Shown: positions 1 to 7,919 of the stretch, piece by piece
Position numbering within the stretch: position 1 is the stretch's first letter
Layout: each line of letters opens with the position of its first letter
The notes under the pieces: model-generated
What the model was told of the DNA's origin: nothing
The model's input: the letters and a program-made list of their open reading frames with translations, nothing else
Databases searched by the model: none
Assembly (NCBI RefSeq): GCF_013294115.1
Contig: NZ_JABSNP010000009.1
Span: 62,001 to 126,000 of the forward strand
Length of the DNA: 64,000 nucleotides
Direction: 5' to 3'
DNA from: Hymenobacter caeli
GTDB taxonomy: Bacteria > Bacteroidota > Bacteroidia > Cytophagales > Hymenobacteraceae
Made by a program: the position numbers and the translations under genes

Positions 1-195
1 CGAGTCGCAGCCGATGAGTTGGGCAATCTGGGTACGGGCGTAGTCCACGCCTTCTTCGGCGGCCCAGCCGAAGGGGTGGTTGCGTGACGCCGCATTGCCG
101 AACACGTCGGTCAGGTAAGGCATCATCGCCTCCAGCACCCGGGGGTCAAGGGGCGTGGTGGCGTTGTTGTCGAGGTAAATGGGGAGCTTAAGCAT
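1..195 (-). CDS. iscS: Cysteine desulfurase (IscS/NifS family), N-terminal fragment
   Basis: Sixty-five N-terminal residues are visible; the gene runs off the left edge of the window. The translation opens with a short lead and then [17 protein letters not shown], the N-terminal signature of class V aminotransferase-fold cysteine desulfurases. It continues with [18 protein letters not shown], which matches the family's FGNPSS.H..G segment. Members remove sulfur from cysteine using PLP to supply Fe-S cluster assembly and tRNA thiolation in the cytoplasm. The PLP lysine and catalytic cysteine lie outside the window, so IscS cannot be separated from SufS or NifS-like relatives. The start is the ATG whose complement is at 193-195. 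It diverges from the epimerase gene. Confidence 0.88.
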   Translation of the reverse strand, partial: MLKLPIYLDNNATTPLDPRVLEAMMPYLTDVFGNAASRNHPFGWAAEEGVDYARTQIAQLIGCDS

Positions 196-333
196 TGCGC
201 AAGAGCGGTTGTTGGCAGGGGAAGGGCCGGCGGTGGGCCAGCCGTGCATAGAACACCGTTCCAAGATAAACGGTTTTCTTTGGCCCCACAAAAATAGGGA
301 CATTCCTACCTATATAACGGCCCCGGCCTTTTC

Positions 334-750
334 ATGCTCACCAACCTCGAACACCTCGGCCTGGCCGTGCCCGATTTGGCCGCCGCCACGGCCCTCTACA
401 CCAAGCTGCTGGGCACGGAGCCCTACAAAACCGAGCACGTGGCCAGCGAGGCCGTCGACACGGTGTTTTTCCAAGTAGGGGGCTCCAAAATCGAGCTGCT
501 GGCCGGCACCAGCCCCGACAGCGCCATCACCAAATTCCTGGAGAAGAAGCCCGCCGGCATTCACCACGTGGCCTTTGAGGTCGACGACATCGTGGCCGAA
601 ATGGCCCGCCTGCGCGCCGAAGGTTTCACCTTGCTCAACGAGGCCCCCAAGCGCGGGGCCGACAACAAGCTCGTGTGCTTCGTGCACCCCAAAAGCGCCG
701 GCGGTGTGCTGGTAGAACTCTGCCAGACCACAGATTTAACGGATTTCTAG
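334..750 (+). CDS. mce: Methylmalonyl-CoA epimerase
   Basis: 138 residues, the usual size of the vicinal-oxygen-chelate epimerase that interconverts (R)- and (S)-methylmalonyl-CoA in propionate metabolism. The sequence begins LEHLGLAVPDL (metal ligand His7), contains GIHHVAFEVDD (His77/78) and ends GVLVELCQ (metal ligand Glu128 by family position), so both halves of the paired beta-alpha-beta fold are present. The last seven residues, TTDLTDF, and the stop codon are not typical of the family. They are encoded by the left arm of the inverted repeat at 726-973, so the element appears to supply the gene's terminus. The only nearby partner gene is the divergent cysteine desulfurase; no mutase gene is in view. 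Confidence 0.93.
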   Translation: MLTNLEHLGLAVPDLAAATALYTKLLGTEPYKTEHVASEAVDTVFFQVGGSKIELLAGTSPDSAITKFLEKKPAGIHHVAFEVDDIVAEMARLRAEGFTLLNEAPKRGADNKLVCFVHPKSAGGVLVELCQTTDLTDF

Positions 751-973
751 CGGATTTAACGGATTCTTTGGGGTTCCGCTCGTCTTGGCGGTCCTTTGGG
801 CCGGATAAGCCGCTGGGTTGACTGCCTGCGCACGCATTCTTACCTGTGGCCGGCTGCTACTGCCTCCCACCAATTTAGTGAAGGGGCAGCGCTCTGACAT
901 TTTTTAGGGCCCCTAGCGGCGGAACCCCAAAAAAATCCGTTAAATCCGCTAGAAATCCGTTAAATCTGTGGTC
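726..973. repeat. MITE-like inverted-repeat element (about 248 bp)
   Basis: Arms 726-779 and 919-973 are reverse complements with one substitution, one single-base indel and a little fraying at the inner end. Each arm contains two copies of the motif GATTTAACGGATT or a close relative. The unrelated core is about 140 bp with no ORF worth reporting. The left arm overlaps the last codons and stop of the methylmalonyl-CoA epimerase gene, and the right arm ends three bases before the ATG of the next gene. A related but shorter element lies at 29021-29148. No clear target duplication was seen. A non-autonomous transposable element is the likeliest reading, but a long transcribed hairpin is possible. 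Confidence 0.7.
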
Positions 974-975
974 CT

Positions 976-1548
976 ATGAAGTTTTTCCAGCAAGAAGTAG
1001 ACGCCGCCGTCGATGCGCTGCTGCTTCAGCAAGTCATCCTGTACCCCACCGACACCGTGTGGGGCCTGGGCTGCGACGCCGAAGTGCCGCCGGCCGTCGA
1101 GAAATTGTATAAACTGAAGGGCCGCGAGGCCGGCAAGCCCAGCATCGTGCTGGTGGCCGACCTGGCCATGCTGGCCCGCTACACTACCCAGGTGCCGGCC
1201 GGGCTGGAAGCCGCCCTGGCCGCCCAAACCCGCCCCACCACCTACATCCTGCCCGCCAGCCGCGCCGTGGCCCCCAACCTGGTGGGCCCCGACGGCACCG
1301 TGGGCCTGCGCATTGTGCACGACGAGTTTTGCTTTAAAGTGGTGCGCCGCCTGGGCCACGGCCTGGTGTCCACGTCGGCCAACAAGCCCGGCGAGCCGGC
1401 CCCCGCGGTGTATGCTGACATTGACCCCGCCCTGCTGCGCGGCGCCGACCACGTAGTGACCTGGCGGCAGGACGACGCGACCCGCATGGCCCCCTCGCGG
1501 GTGGTGCGCCTGGCGCCCGGCGGGGCCCTGGAAGTGGTGCGCGAGTAG
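976..1548 (+). CDS. tsaC: L-threonylcarbamoyladenylate synthase (TsaC/YrdC/Sua5 family)
   Basis: 190 residues, the size of a stand-alone YrdC domain without the Sua5 C-terminal extension. It shows YPTDTVWGLG at residues 23-32, the ATP/threonine-binding KLKGREAGKP segment, and the STSAN motif at about 132-136. The family makes threonylcarbamoyl-AMP from threonine, bicarbonate and ATP for the t6A37 modification of ANN-decoding tRNAs in the cytoplasm. The ATG sits three bases after the right arm of the preceding inverted repeat, so any native promoter or leader must lie inside the element. The next gene, a tRNA nucleotidyltransferase, is 68 bp downstream on the same strand, which groups two tRNA-maturation genes. 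Confidence 0.92.
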   Translation: MKFFQQEVDAAVDALLLQQVILYPTDTVWGLGCDAEVPPAVEKLYKLKGREAGKPSIVLVADLAMLARYTTQVPAGLEAALAAQTRPTTYILPASRAVAPNLVGPDGTVGLRIVHDEFCFKVVRRLGHGLVSTSANKPGEPAPAVYADIDPALLRGADHVVTWRQDDATRMAPSRVVRLAPGGALEVVRE

Positions 1549-1616
1549 GGGCGGCGCGGGCGCGCCGGGCGCCGCGTGGGGCCCCAAATCCGGCCGGCTT
1601 GCCGACCTTTGCGCCC

Positions 1617-3050
1617 ATGAACACGCCCGAACTGCCCGAGTTGCCCATCTTTCGCACCATCGCCGACGCGGCCGGGGCCCTCGGCCAGCCGGCCTACGTG
1701 ATTGGCGGCTACGTGCGCGACCTGGCCCTGGGCCGCGCCAGCAAAGACATCGACGTGGTGACCGTGGGCGACGGCATTGCCCTGGCCCAGGAGGTGGGCC
1801 GCCGCCTGCCGGGCCGGGGTAAAGTCACGGTGTTCAAGAACTTCGGCACCGCCATGCTGCCCACCCAGGAGGCCGGCGAAATCGAGTTTGTGGGGGCCCG
1901 CAAAGAGAGCTACCGCGCCGAAAGCCGCAAGCCCGAAGTGGAAACCGGCACCCTGGAAGACGACCTGGCCCGGCGCGACTTCACCATTAATGCTTTGGGA
2001 TTAAGCCTGAACCCGGCCGACTTTGGGGCCCTGGTGGACCGCTATGGCGGGATGCAGGACTTAAACACGCAGACCATTCGCACGCCGCTGGGGCCCGACG
2101 TGACGTTTTCGGACGACCCGCTGCGGATGATGCGCGCCGTGCGCTTCGCCTCGCAGCTGGGCTTCGACATCGAGCCCGACACCTACGACGCCATTGTGCG
2201 CAACAAGGAGCGGATCAAGATTGTGTCGCAGGAGCGAATTACGACCGAGCTGAACAAAATCATCGAGTCGCCGCTGCCCAGCTACGGCTTTAAGCTGCTG
2301 TTCCAGACCGGGTTGCTGCACCTCATCTTTCCGAAGATGGCGCAGCTGCACGGCGTGGAAAAGGTGGGCAAGCACGCGCACAAGGACAACTTTTACCACA
2401 CGCTGCAAGTGCTGGACAACGTGGCGGCTGCCGGCGGCGACCTGTGGCTGCGCTGGGCCGCCGTGCTGCACGACATCGCCAAGCCCGCCACCAAGCGCTA
2501 CTTTCCGGCCCAGGGCTGGACGTTCCACGGCCACGAGGACAAGGGGGCCCGCTGGGTGCCCGGTATTTTTGCCGACCTGAAGCTGCCCCAGGGCGAGGAG
2601 ATGCGCATGGTGCAAAAGCTCGTGCGCCTTCACCTGCGCCCCATCGCGCTGGTGAAGGAAACCGTGACCGCCGCCGCCGTGCGCCGCCTGCTCTTCGAGG
2701 CCGGCGATGACATTGACCGGCTGATGCTGCTGTGCCGGGCCGACATCACCAGCAAGGACCACGAGCGCAAGGCCCGCTACCTGCGCAATTTTGGCGAAGT
2801 GGAGGAGAAGCTGAAGGAGGTGGAAGCCCAGGACCACCTGCGCAATTTCAAGCCCGTCATCACCGGCGAAATCATCATGGAAGCCTTTGGCCTCAAGCCC
2901 TCTAAGGACGTGGGCGAGTTGAAGAATGCCGTGCTGGAGGCCATCCTGGAGGGCACCATCAAAAACGAAATGGCCGACGCCTGGGCCTTCCTGTTGCAGC
3001 AGGGGGCGGCCCGGGGGCTGGCGCCCGTTGGCCCGGCCCCGCAGGCCTAA
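1617..3050 (+). CDS. cca: CCA tRNA nucleotidyltransferase / poly(A) polymerase family protein with HD domain
   Basis: 477 residues from the ATG at 1617. An in-frame TTG at 1599 is disfavoured because a promoter-like ACCTTTG lies between the two. The N-terminal class II nucleotidyltransferase head shows GGYVRDLALGR and KDIDVV (metal-binding DxD-type residues, about 32-50). The RRDFTINAL motif and the tRNA-binding helical region follow. A C-terminal HD domain begins at LHDIAKPATKRY (about 283). The family adds or repairs the 3' CCA of tRNAs; a poly(A) polymerase role cannot be excluded from sequence alone. The last 20 or so codons (from 2958) are duplicated downstream at 4271-4333, beyond the convergent esterase gene. 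Confidence 0.92.
   Translation: MNTPELPELPIFRTIADAAGALGQPAYVIGGYVRDLALGRASKDIDVVTVGDGIALAQEVGRRLPGRGKVTVFKNFGTAMLPTQEAGEIEFVGARKESYRAESRKPEVETGTLEDDLARRDFTINALGLSLNPADFGALVDRYGGMQDLNTQTIRTPLGPDVTFSDDPLRMMRAVRFASQLGFDIEPDTYDAIVRNKERIKIVSQERITTELNKIIESPLPSYGFKLLFQTGLLHLIFPKMAQLHGVEKVGKHAHKDNFYHTLQVLDNVAAAGGDLWLRWAAVLHDIAKPATKRYFPAQGWTFHGHEDKGARWVPGIFADLKLPQGEEMRMVQKLVRLHLRPIALVKETVTAAAVRRLLFEAGDDIDRLMLLCRADITSKDHERKARYLRNFGEVEEKLKEVEAQDHLRNFKPVITGEIIMEAFGLKPSKDVGELKNAVLEAILEGTIKNEMADAWAFLLQQGAARGLAPVGPAPQA
2958..3020. repeat. Direct repeat copy 1: 3' end of cca
   Basis: This 63-bp stretch encodes IKNEMADAWAFLLQQG near the C-terminus of the nucleotidyltransferase. It recurs in the same orientation at 4271-4333 with about five or six substitutions, mostly synonymous or conservative. 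The esterase gene lies between the two copies, giving the structure of an insertion or duplication at the 3' end of cca. Confidence 0.85.
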
Positions 3051-3056
3051 CCGCCG

Positions 3057-4220
3057 CTACGGCTGCGGGCAGAGCTGCGCCAGGAGTTGGCGCAGGGCAG
3101 CGGGCCCCGCCGGGCCGTAGAGAAAGCCGTGGCCGCCCGTGGGCACGGCTTGCAGCCGCCACTTAGGCGCTTGGGCGCGGTGCGCGTCGTAGGCGGCTTT
3201 CACTGCCGGGTAAGGATAAAGTGTATCGTCTTCGGCGCTGAGCTGGTAACAGGGTTTGCCCTGCCCCAAGCGGCCGTAGCCGGCCCCCAGCGGCAGTTCC
3301 GGCGCCGGCGACAACGCATAAAACCCGCTGAACGCGGCCGACCGCTGGCTGGCAAACCACAACGCGGCGCTGCCCCCGTTGCTCAGGCCGCCCAGCACCG
3401 TGCAGCGGGAATTGGTGCGGTAACGGGCTTGCACCTCGGCTACTATCGACTCAATTTGGGCGAACGCTGCCGGTTGGCTCACCCACCCAAAACTGCGGCG
3501 GCCAAAAGGGTACACCACCAGGGCCGCGGCCGGCGCGGCAGCAAAAATGGGCTCTTGTGTCACGTCAGGATCGGCATATTGGAACTGGGCGGTGCTCACC
3601 ACGCCGCCGTGCAGGTACACCACCACGGGCGCAGGCCGGGCGGGGTCATAGCCGGCCGGCACGCGCACCAGGTAGGGCATCCGTACGGTGTCGCCGGACA
3701 CGGCGCTGAAATACAGCGCAAAGCCGGGCTGGGCAGTGGCCCGCCGGCCGGTGGGCGCGGGCAGCGCGTGGGCCCGGGTTTCACGGAGCCAGCGCTGCTG
3801 GGCGGCGGTTTTGGCTGCGGCTTGGTCGGCCAGGGCTTGGCGCGCGGCGGCCAGCCAGCGGGGCCAGGCAGGGTCGGCGTGCAGGGGGGCCAGGGCGGGG
3901 TCCTGGGCTACGTTGTCGAGGTCGCCGGGCTGCATCCGCAGCGGGCGCCGCCGGCGCAGCTGCCCAAGCCACTGCCAGGCCAGGCCCTGCCGGGCGGGGC
4001 ACTGGGCCGCCGCCGTTGCGGCGGCAAACAGCTCGAACTCGTTGGCGCGGGCGGTATCGGGCGCGAAGGCCTGCGCGAACGTGGCCACGGCCCCGCAGCA
4101 GTCCTTGCCCTGCAGCTGGGTGCTGCCGTGCTCCAGCAAGCGGGTGTATTCAGGAGTGGCGGTTTGTGCCAACGCCGCGCCGGTGCGCGTCAGCAGCAAA
4201 ACCAAAAAGAAGGTTTTCAT
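3057..4220 (-). CDS. Secreted alpha/beta-hydrolase esterase (feruloyl/PHB-depolymerase-like)
   Basis: 387 residues from the ATG at 4220, which opens with a signal peptide (MKTFFLVLLLTRTGAALAQ); an upstream in-frame TTG is less likely. The N-terminal half (about 20-150) is helical, alanine-rich and unassigned. The C-terminal catalytic half has VVYLHGG (oxyanion region), the nucleophile elbow GGLSNGGS with serine, a likely acid in SAEDDTLYPYP, and a late GGHGF histidine. This suits a serine esterase of the esterase-D/feruloyl-esterase/depolymerase superfamily acting in the periplasm or outside; the substrate is unknown. It is convergent with cca, six bases away, and is bracketed by two copies of the cca 3' end, which suggests it arrived as a unit. 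Confidence 0.75.
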   Translation of the reverse strand: MKTFFLVLLLTRTGAALAQTATPEYTRLLEHGSTQLQGKDCCGAVATFAQAFAPDTARANEFELFAAATAAAQCPARQGLAWQWLGQLRRRRPLRMQPGDLDNVAQDPALAPLHADPAWPRWLAAARQALADQAAAKTAAQQRWLRETRAHALPAPTGRRATAQPGFALYFSAVSGDTVRMPYLVRVPAGYDPARPAPVVVYLHGGVVSTAQFQYADPDVTQEPIFAAAPAAALVVYPFGRRSFGWVSQPAAFAQIESIVAEVQARYRTNSRCTVLGGLSNGGSAALWFASQRSAAFSGFYALSPAPELPLGAGYGRLGQGKPCYQLSAEDDTLYPYPAVKAAYDAHRAQAPKWRLQAVPTGGHGFLYGPAGPAALRQLLAQLCPQP

Positions 4221-4270
4221 GGGCTTGCACAGCAAAATTTGGTGCCTATTACAGGCTAACTGGGGCCCCC

Positions 4271-4333
4271 ATTAAAAACGAAATGGCCGAAGCCTGGGCC
4301 TTCCTGTTGCAGCAGGGAGTGGCCTGGGGGCTT
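4271..4333. repeat. Direct repeat copy 2: displaced cca 3' end fragment
   Basis: Matches 2958-3020 with about five or six differences over 63 bp and would still encode IKNEMAEAWAFLLQQG. It has no start codon of its own and no upstream cca sequence, so it is a gene fragment. The in-frame reading continues a short way to a stop near 4369 without family similarity. It lies just upstream of the esterase start. Confidence 0.85.
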
Positions 4334-4439
4334 CGGCCGGAAGGAACCTCATTTCACTCACCAGTCTGAGGGATCCTTCCTTTTAGGTAGGTTTCGTGGG
4401 GCAATAGATGCGGCCAGCAGGGGCGGGGTTGCCCGCTTT

Positions 4440-4475
4440 AGGGCCCCGGCGCAAGAAAATTTCGCCGGGGGCCCT
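4440..4475 (-). terminator. GC-rich hairpin downstream of the PspC-domain gene
   Basis: Twelve-base arms AGGGCCCCGGCG and CGCCGGGGGCCCT (one extra G) close an A/T-rich loop eight bases beyond the stop of the leftward PspC gene. There is no long U tract, so an intrinsic terminator or a 3'-end stabiliser is inferred. Confidence 0.5.
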
Positions 4476-4482
4476 ACTTGGC

Positions 4483-7149
4483 CTACAGCCGGTGGAAGCT
4501 GGAACCGCCGATGGAGCTCACTTTCACGCTTTTGGGATTGCCGCTGTAGGCCACCTCGCTGCCGCCCACGGCGTCGCCCTTCAGGGTTTCGCTCACGTTG
4601 AGGCGGGCTTTGCAGGCCCCGACCAGGCTCACCTTGGCGGTGCGGGTTTGGAGGTTGGCCCCGGCCAGCTCGGAGGCCCCGGCGGCGTCGAGGGTCAGGT
4701 CGTCGGCGTGGCCGGTGGCGGTGGTGTGGCAGGGCCCGGCCAGCGATATTTTCAGGGTGCCGTAGTTGCCGTTCAGGCGCAGGTGGCTCACGCCGGCCTG
4801 CTGCACTTGCAGGCGGTCCTGGCGGTCGAAGCCGCCGAGGTCGGCCTGGATGCCGCCGGCCAGCTCCAGGCTTTCCACGGCCGGCATCTCGATGCGGATG
4901 AGCACCTTCTGCTGGTCGCGGTTCCAGTCTTTGCCGAAAATCGAGGTGTCGCGGGGCTTGATTTCCAAGGCGTTGCCGTCGCGCGACACCCGCAGGTCGT
5001 TCAGCTCGTCCTCCGCGCCGCCGGCCTCAATTTTGAAGGCGTCGCCGTGGCGCACCACCACGCGGTAGCCGCCCACCACGTTCACCCGGGTAAAGTCCGT
5101 CTCGTTGAACGAGCGGCGGGCGCTGCCGTAGCTGCCCAGGTCGGTGTCGAAGCTGGGGGCCCCGCCGTAATTGAGTGACAGGCCGCTCTTGGAATCGCTG
5201 CTGTCGTCGCCGTCGTCGTTGCTGTTGTCGTCGCTGCTGGTGTCGGCATCGCTGTTGTCATTATCGTCTTCGCTGGCCGAGGCGTTGGCGCAGTCCAGGC
5301 ACTGGAAGCGGCCGCTGCGCAGCAGGCGGGCGCGGTGGGGCTGGTCGCCGCTGGGCCGGCGGTTACCCTGGAAGTCGTCGTCGTCGAGGCGGTCGATGAA
5401 CGCCCGCGTCAGGCGGTAGTTCTTGTCCAGGGGAAGGTGCAGGGTGAGCGCCACCTTTTGGTCGCGGTAGGGCGCGTCGTTGGTCAGCGTGAAGCCGCGG
5501 TCCAGGGTCAGTACCGAGTCTTTCTGTTCTAAATTGTACTGTACTGTAGCGGCGGCTTGACGAGCAGCGGCGGCCGAAATACCGCGGGCCGTCACCTCCT
5601 GCTCGATATAAGGGGCTTTGCCGCTATCAGCCGGAGCTAGGTTGAAGTCCACACGCTCAAAAAAGTTGTCGTCATCTTCGTCGCGTACAGTCAGCACGAA
5701 GCCACGGCCGGCCACTGGGGCTAGGTTGCGGGTCGTCACCATACTATCGCGGGTTCGGAACTCGCGCTTGACTTGGCCAGCGGCTACCGCCGTACCCATT
5801 ACGCCTACCAACCACAGGCCTAACAGCGACAGGCCGGCCGTACGGCCCAGCATCGGGCGGCGTAGCAGTAGCCGCAGTCCCAACAGCACCAGCGCCAGAA
5901 ACGGAATGCCTACTGCCAACAAAGCAACTACACCGGCCCAAGGATGTACGTTGTGTAGCACAGCGGCAAAATTCTGGGCGCTGCTGCCATCGTCAAAATG
6001 AATGCCGCCCCGCCCGTTGCTCGTCAGCGAATTGAACGGAATCATACCCGCCACCACGCCCAAAGCAGTAAACAAGCCAAATAATACGCTGCCGCCCATG
6101 AAGATGAGCAGGGCCCCCACGCCCCACCGGATGAGCGTGCCGAGGAAGCTCACCGCCGGCCGGGCCCCGCGGGCCGCGCCTTCCAGAAACGCGCCCACCG
6201 GGCGGTTGGGGGCCGGGGCCACCGGGTTGCCGTCGGCGTCGAAGGCCGTGGCGCGCAGGTTGTTGTCGATGCCCGAGAGGGTCACGCCCTCGCCGCGCAT
6301 CTGCATTTTTTCCGACACCGTTTTGGCTTCGGGGGCCACCACCCAGAGGATGATGTAGAGCACGAACGTGAAGCCGCCCGCAAGCAGGCCCGCCAGCAGC
6401 AGCACCCGCACCAGCGTCACGTCGAGGTTGAGGTAGTAGGCCAGGCCGCCGGCCACGCCCCCGATTTTGCCCGTGTCGGTGTCGCGAAACAAGCGCCGGC
6501 CCGCCAGGGGCCCCGCGCCCGGGGCAATGGTGTCGGGGTCGGGGGCATCGTAGCGCTTGGGCAGCAGCACCCAGAGGATGACGTACAGCAGCACGGCGAA
6601 GCCCGAGAGATTCACCGGGTTGTCAAAATCCATTGTGTGGCCGATGCGCAAAAACGGCTTAAACAGCACCAGGGCCACAAACCCCAGCCGAATCCAGAGC
6701 GGGCTCACGGCCAGGTACTGGGCCAGGCCGGCGGCCACGCCCGCAATCTTGCGGTGGGCCATGTCGCGGAACAGGCGCTTCGGAGCACCGGCAGCGGCCG
6801 TGGCAGCCCCGGCGGCGTAGGCTGCGCCCGCCCCGGCGGCTCCGGCGAAAGCGCCGGTGGTTTCGGTTTCGTCTTCCTCGTCGAGGTCCGAAGCAAAGTC
6901 GCTCACCCGGCCCATCTTGGCCGTCATGGCTTCCACGTCGTCCAGGGTGATGACCTGCTTGGCAGCCGAGAGGCGGGCGGCGAAGATTTCGGCGATGCGG
7001 CCCTCGATGTCGGCCACGATGTCCTGGTGGCCGCGGAAGCTGGCGAAGTGCGCCTTCACCTCGGTCAGGTAGCGGCCGAGCACTTCGTAGCCGTCTTCTT
7101 CGATGTGGAAGATGAGGCCCTGCAAGTTGATGCTGATGTTCTTTTTCAT
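4483..7149 (-). CDS. PspC-domain membrane protein with C-terminal GIN (DUF2807-type) domain
   Basis: 888 residues. An N-terminal conserved segment (1-95) begins MKKNISINLQGLIFHIEEDG. An Ala/Gly-rich linker follows, then two PspC domains (starting near 123 at KRLFRD and near 216 at RRLFRD, each with paired hydrophobic helices). Three or more further transmembrane segments lie at about 340-470. A periplasmic-type region follows, then a strongly acidic Asp/Ser/Asn linker (about 622-652) and a beta-helical head-GIN domain (about 673-888). PspC proteins sense or buffer envelope stress; GIN domains are predicted extracytoplasmic beta solenoids. The PadR-type regulator gene lies 64 bp upstream on the same strand, so the pair is probably one autoregulated operon at the inner membrane. 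Confidence 0.85.
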   Translation of the reverse strand: MKKNISINLQGLIFHIEEDGYEVLGRYLTEVKAHFASFRGHQDIVADIEGRIAEIFAARLSAAKQVITLDDVEAMTAKMGRVSDFASDLDEEDETETTGAFAGAAGAGAAYAAGAATAAAGAPKRLFRDMAHRKIAGVAAGLAQYLAVSPLWIRLGFVALVLFKPFLRIGHTMDFDNPVNLSGFAVLLYVILWVLLPKRYDAPDPDTIAPGAGPLAGRRLFRDTDTGKIGGVAGGLAYYLNLDVTLVRVLLLAGLLAGGFTFVLYIILWVVAPEAKTVSEKMQMRGEGVTLSGIDNNLRATAFDADGNPVAPAPNRPVGAFLEGAARGARPAVSFLGTLIRWGVGALLIFMGGSVLFGLFTALGVVAGMIPFNSLTSNGRGGIHFDDGSSAQNFAAVLHNVHPWAGVVALLAVGIPFLALVLLGLRLLLRRPMLGRTAGLSLLGLWLVGVMGTAVAAGQVKREFRTRDSMVTTRNLAPVAGRGFVLTVRDEDDDNFFERVDFNLAPADSGKAPYIEQEVTARGISAAAARQAAATVQYNLEQKDSVLTLDRGFTLTNDAPYRDQKVALTLHLPLDKNYRLTRAFIDRLDDDDFQGNRRPSGDQPHRARLLRSGRFQCLDCANASASEDDNDNSDADTSSDDNSNDDGDDSSDSKSGLSLNYGGAPSFDTDLGSYGSARRSFNETDFTRVNVVGGYRVVVRHGDAFKIEAGGAEDELNDLRVSRDGNALEIKPRDTSIFGKDWNRDQQKVLIRIEMPAVESLELAGGIQADLGGFDRQDRLQVQQAGVSHLRLNGNYGTLKISLAGPCHTTATGHADDLTLDAAGASELAGANLQTRTAKVSLVGACKARLNVSETLKGDAVGGSEVAYSGNPKSVKVSSIGGSSFHRL

Positions 7150-7213
7150 ACGAAGGAAGGCCGAACGGGCCGGTTTGAAGGCTGGTGAGTGAAAGGCAAA
7201 AAGGCGGGCCGCA

Positions 7214-7561
7214 TCAGCGGAGGTCGCCGGGCGGCCGGCCCTGGCGGATGATGCCCACGGACAGGGCCATTTCCTCCCACGTGTCGCGCAGTTCCTGCAG
7301 AAACTGCGCCCCGTCCGGGGTGAGGACGTAGTACTTGCGGGGCGGGCCGCTGGTGCTCTCCTTCCAGGTGTAGTCGAGCAGGGCGGCGTTTTTGAGGCGC
7401 GTCAGCAGCGGGTAGAGGGTGCCCTCGACCACAATCATGCGGGCCACCGTCAGTTCCTCCAGCATGTCGGAGGCGTAGGCCTCGCCGCGGGCGATGATCT
7501 CCAGGATGCAGAATTCCAGGATGCCCTTACGCATCTGCACCTGGGTGTTTTCGAGTTTCAT
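7214..7561 (-). CDS. PadR family transcriptional regulator
   Basis: 115 residues, the size of short (subfamily 2) PadR proteins. The winged helix shows LEFCILEIIARGEAYASDML, VVEGTLYPLLTRLKNAALL and the wing sequence PPRKYYVLTPDG, all diagnostic of the family. A C-terminal dimerisation helix follows. PadR proteins usually repress their own operon and a linked membrane gene, and are released by a ligand or stress signal. The downstream PspC-GIN gene is the obvious target. A promoter with a TACATTTG -7 element lies at 7597-7626 and is overlapped by two AGGTACT direct repeats (7609-7615 and 7626-7632), a candidate operator. The effector cannot be inferred. Confidence 0.9.
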   Translation of the reverse strand: MKLENTQVQMRKGILEFCILEIIARGEAYASDMLEELTVARMIVVEGTLYPLLTRLKNAALLDYTWKESTSGPPRKYYVLTPDGAQFLQELRDTWEEMALSVGIIRQGRPPGDLR

Positions 7562-7596
7562 GGGCGATGGGATAGGCTAGTGGGTGATGAACGGTA

Positions 7597-7632
7597 CAAA
7601 TGTATGGTAGGTACTTTGTTTTGCAAGGTACT
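7597..7632 (-). promoter_or_regulatory. Promoter and candidate operator of the padR-pspC operon
   Basis: On the minus strand a TTG at 7626-7624 is followed after 19 bases by TACATTTG (7604-7597), which fits the Bacteroidota -33/-7 pattern TTG / TAnnTTTG. Two AGGTACT copies 17 bp apart lie over the same interval and could be PadR binding sites. The whole 7562-7730 stretch is unusually AT-rich for this window. Confidence 0.6.
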
Positions 7633-7732
7633 GTTACAAAATAAACTGGTATTTATTTTGGATAATTTTGTAAAACACCTTAAATGGGTTGTTTAAGCGG
7701 TTTTGGACGGAAAAATATTTTTAAGCTCACGC

Positions 7733-7919
7733 AATTAATTTCCCGGTGGCGGCCCGGGCGGGAGGGCCCCGGGCGGCCTGCGGAGGGCGTTTGGGCGCGG
7801 GGCGGCCCGCTGCGCCCGGCCCGGCCGGGCCCCCGGGGGCCCCGGCCGGGCGCGGGGCCACGCACTAGAAAGCGGTAACTTGCGTTCCGTCCGCGAAAAT
7901 TTATACTCGTCCGTATTCT
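7733..7919. other. GC-rich intergenic stretch with imperfect palindrome upstream of the porV-like gene
   Basis: This part of the 358-bp gap between padR and the PorV-like gene contains no ORF worth calling. It holds an imperfect GC palindrome at about 7813-7852 made of CCGGCC and GGGCCCCC blocks. It also has a weak -7-like TAACTTGC near 7876, which could serve the rightward gene. Confidence 0.35.

Noticed and set aside
1599..1616. TTG start at 1599 for the nucleotidyltransferase gene
   Set aside because: A promoter-like ACCTTTG lies inside this stretch and the ATG at 1617 gives the usual N-terminus.
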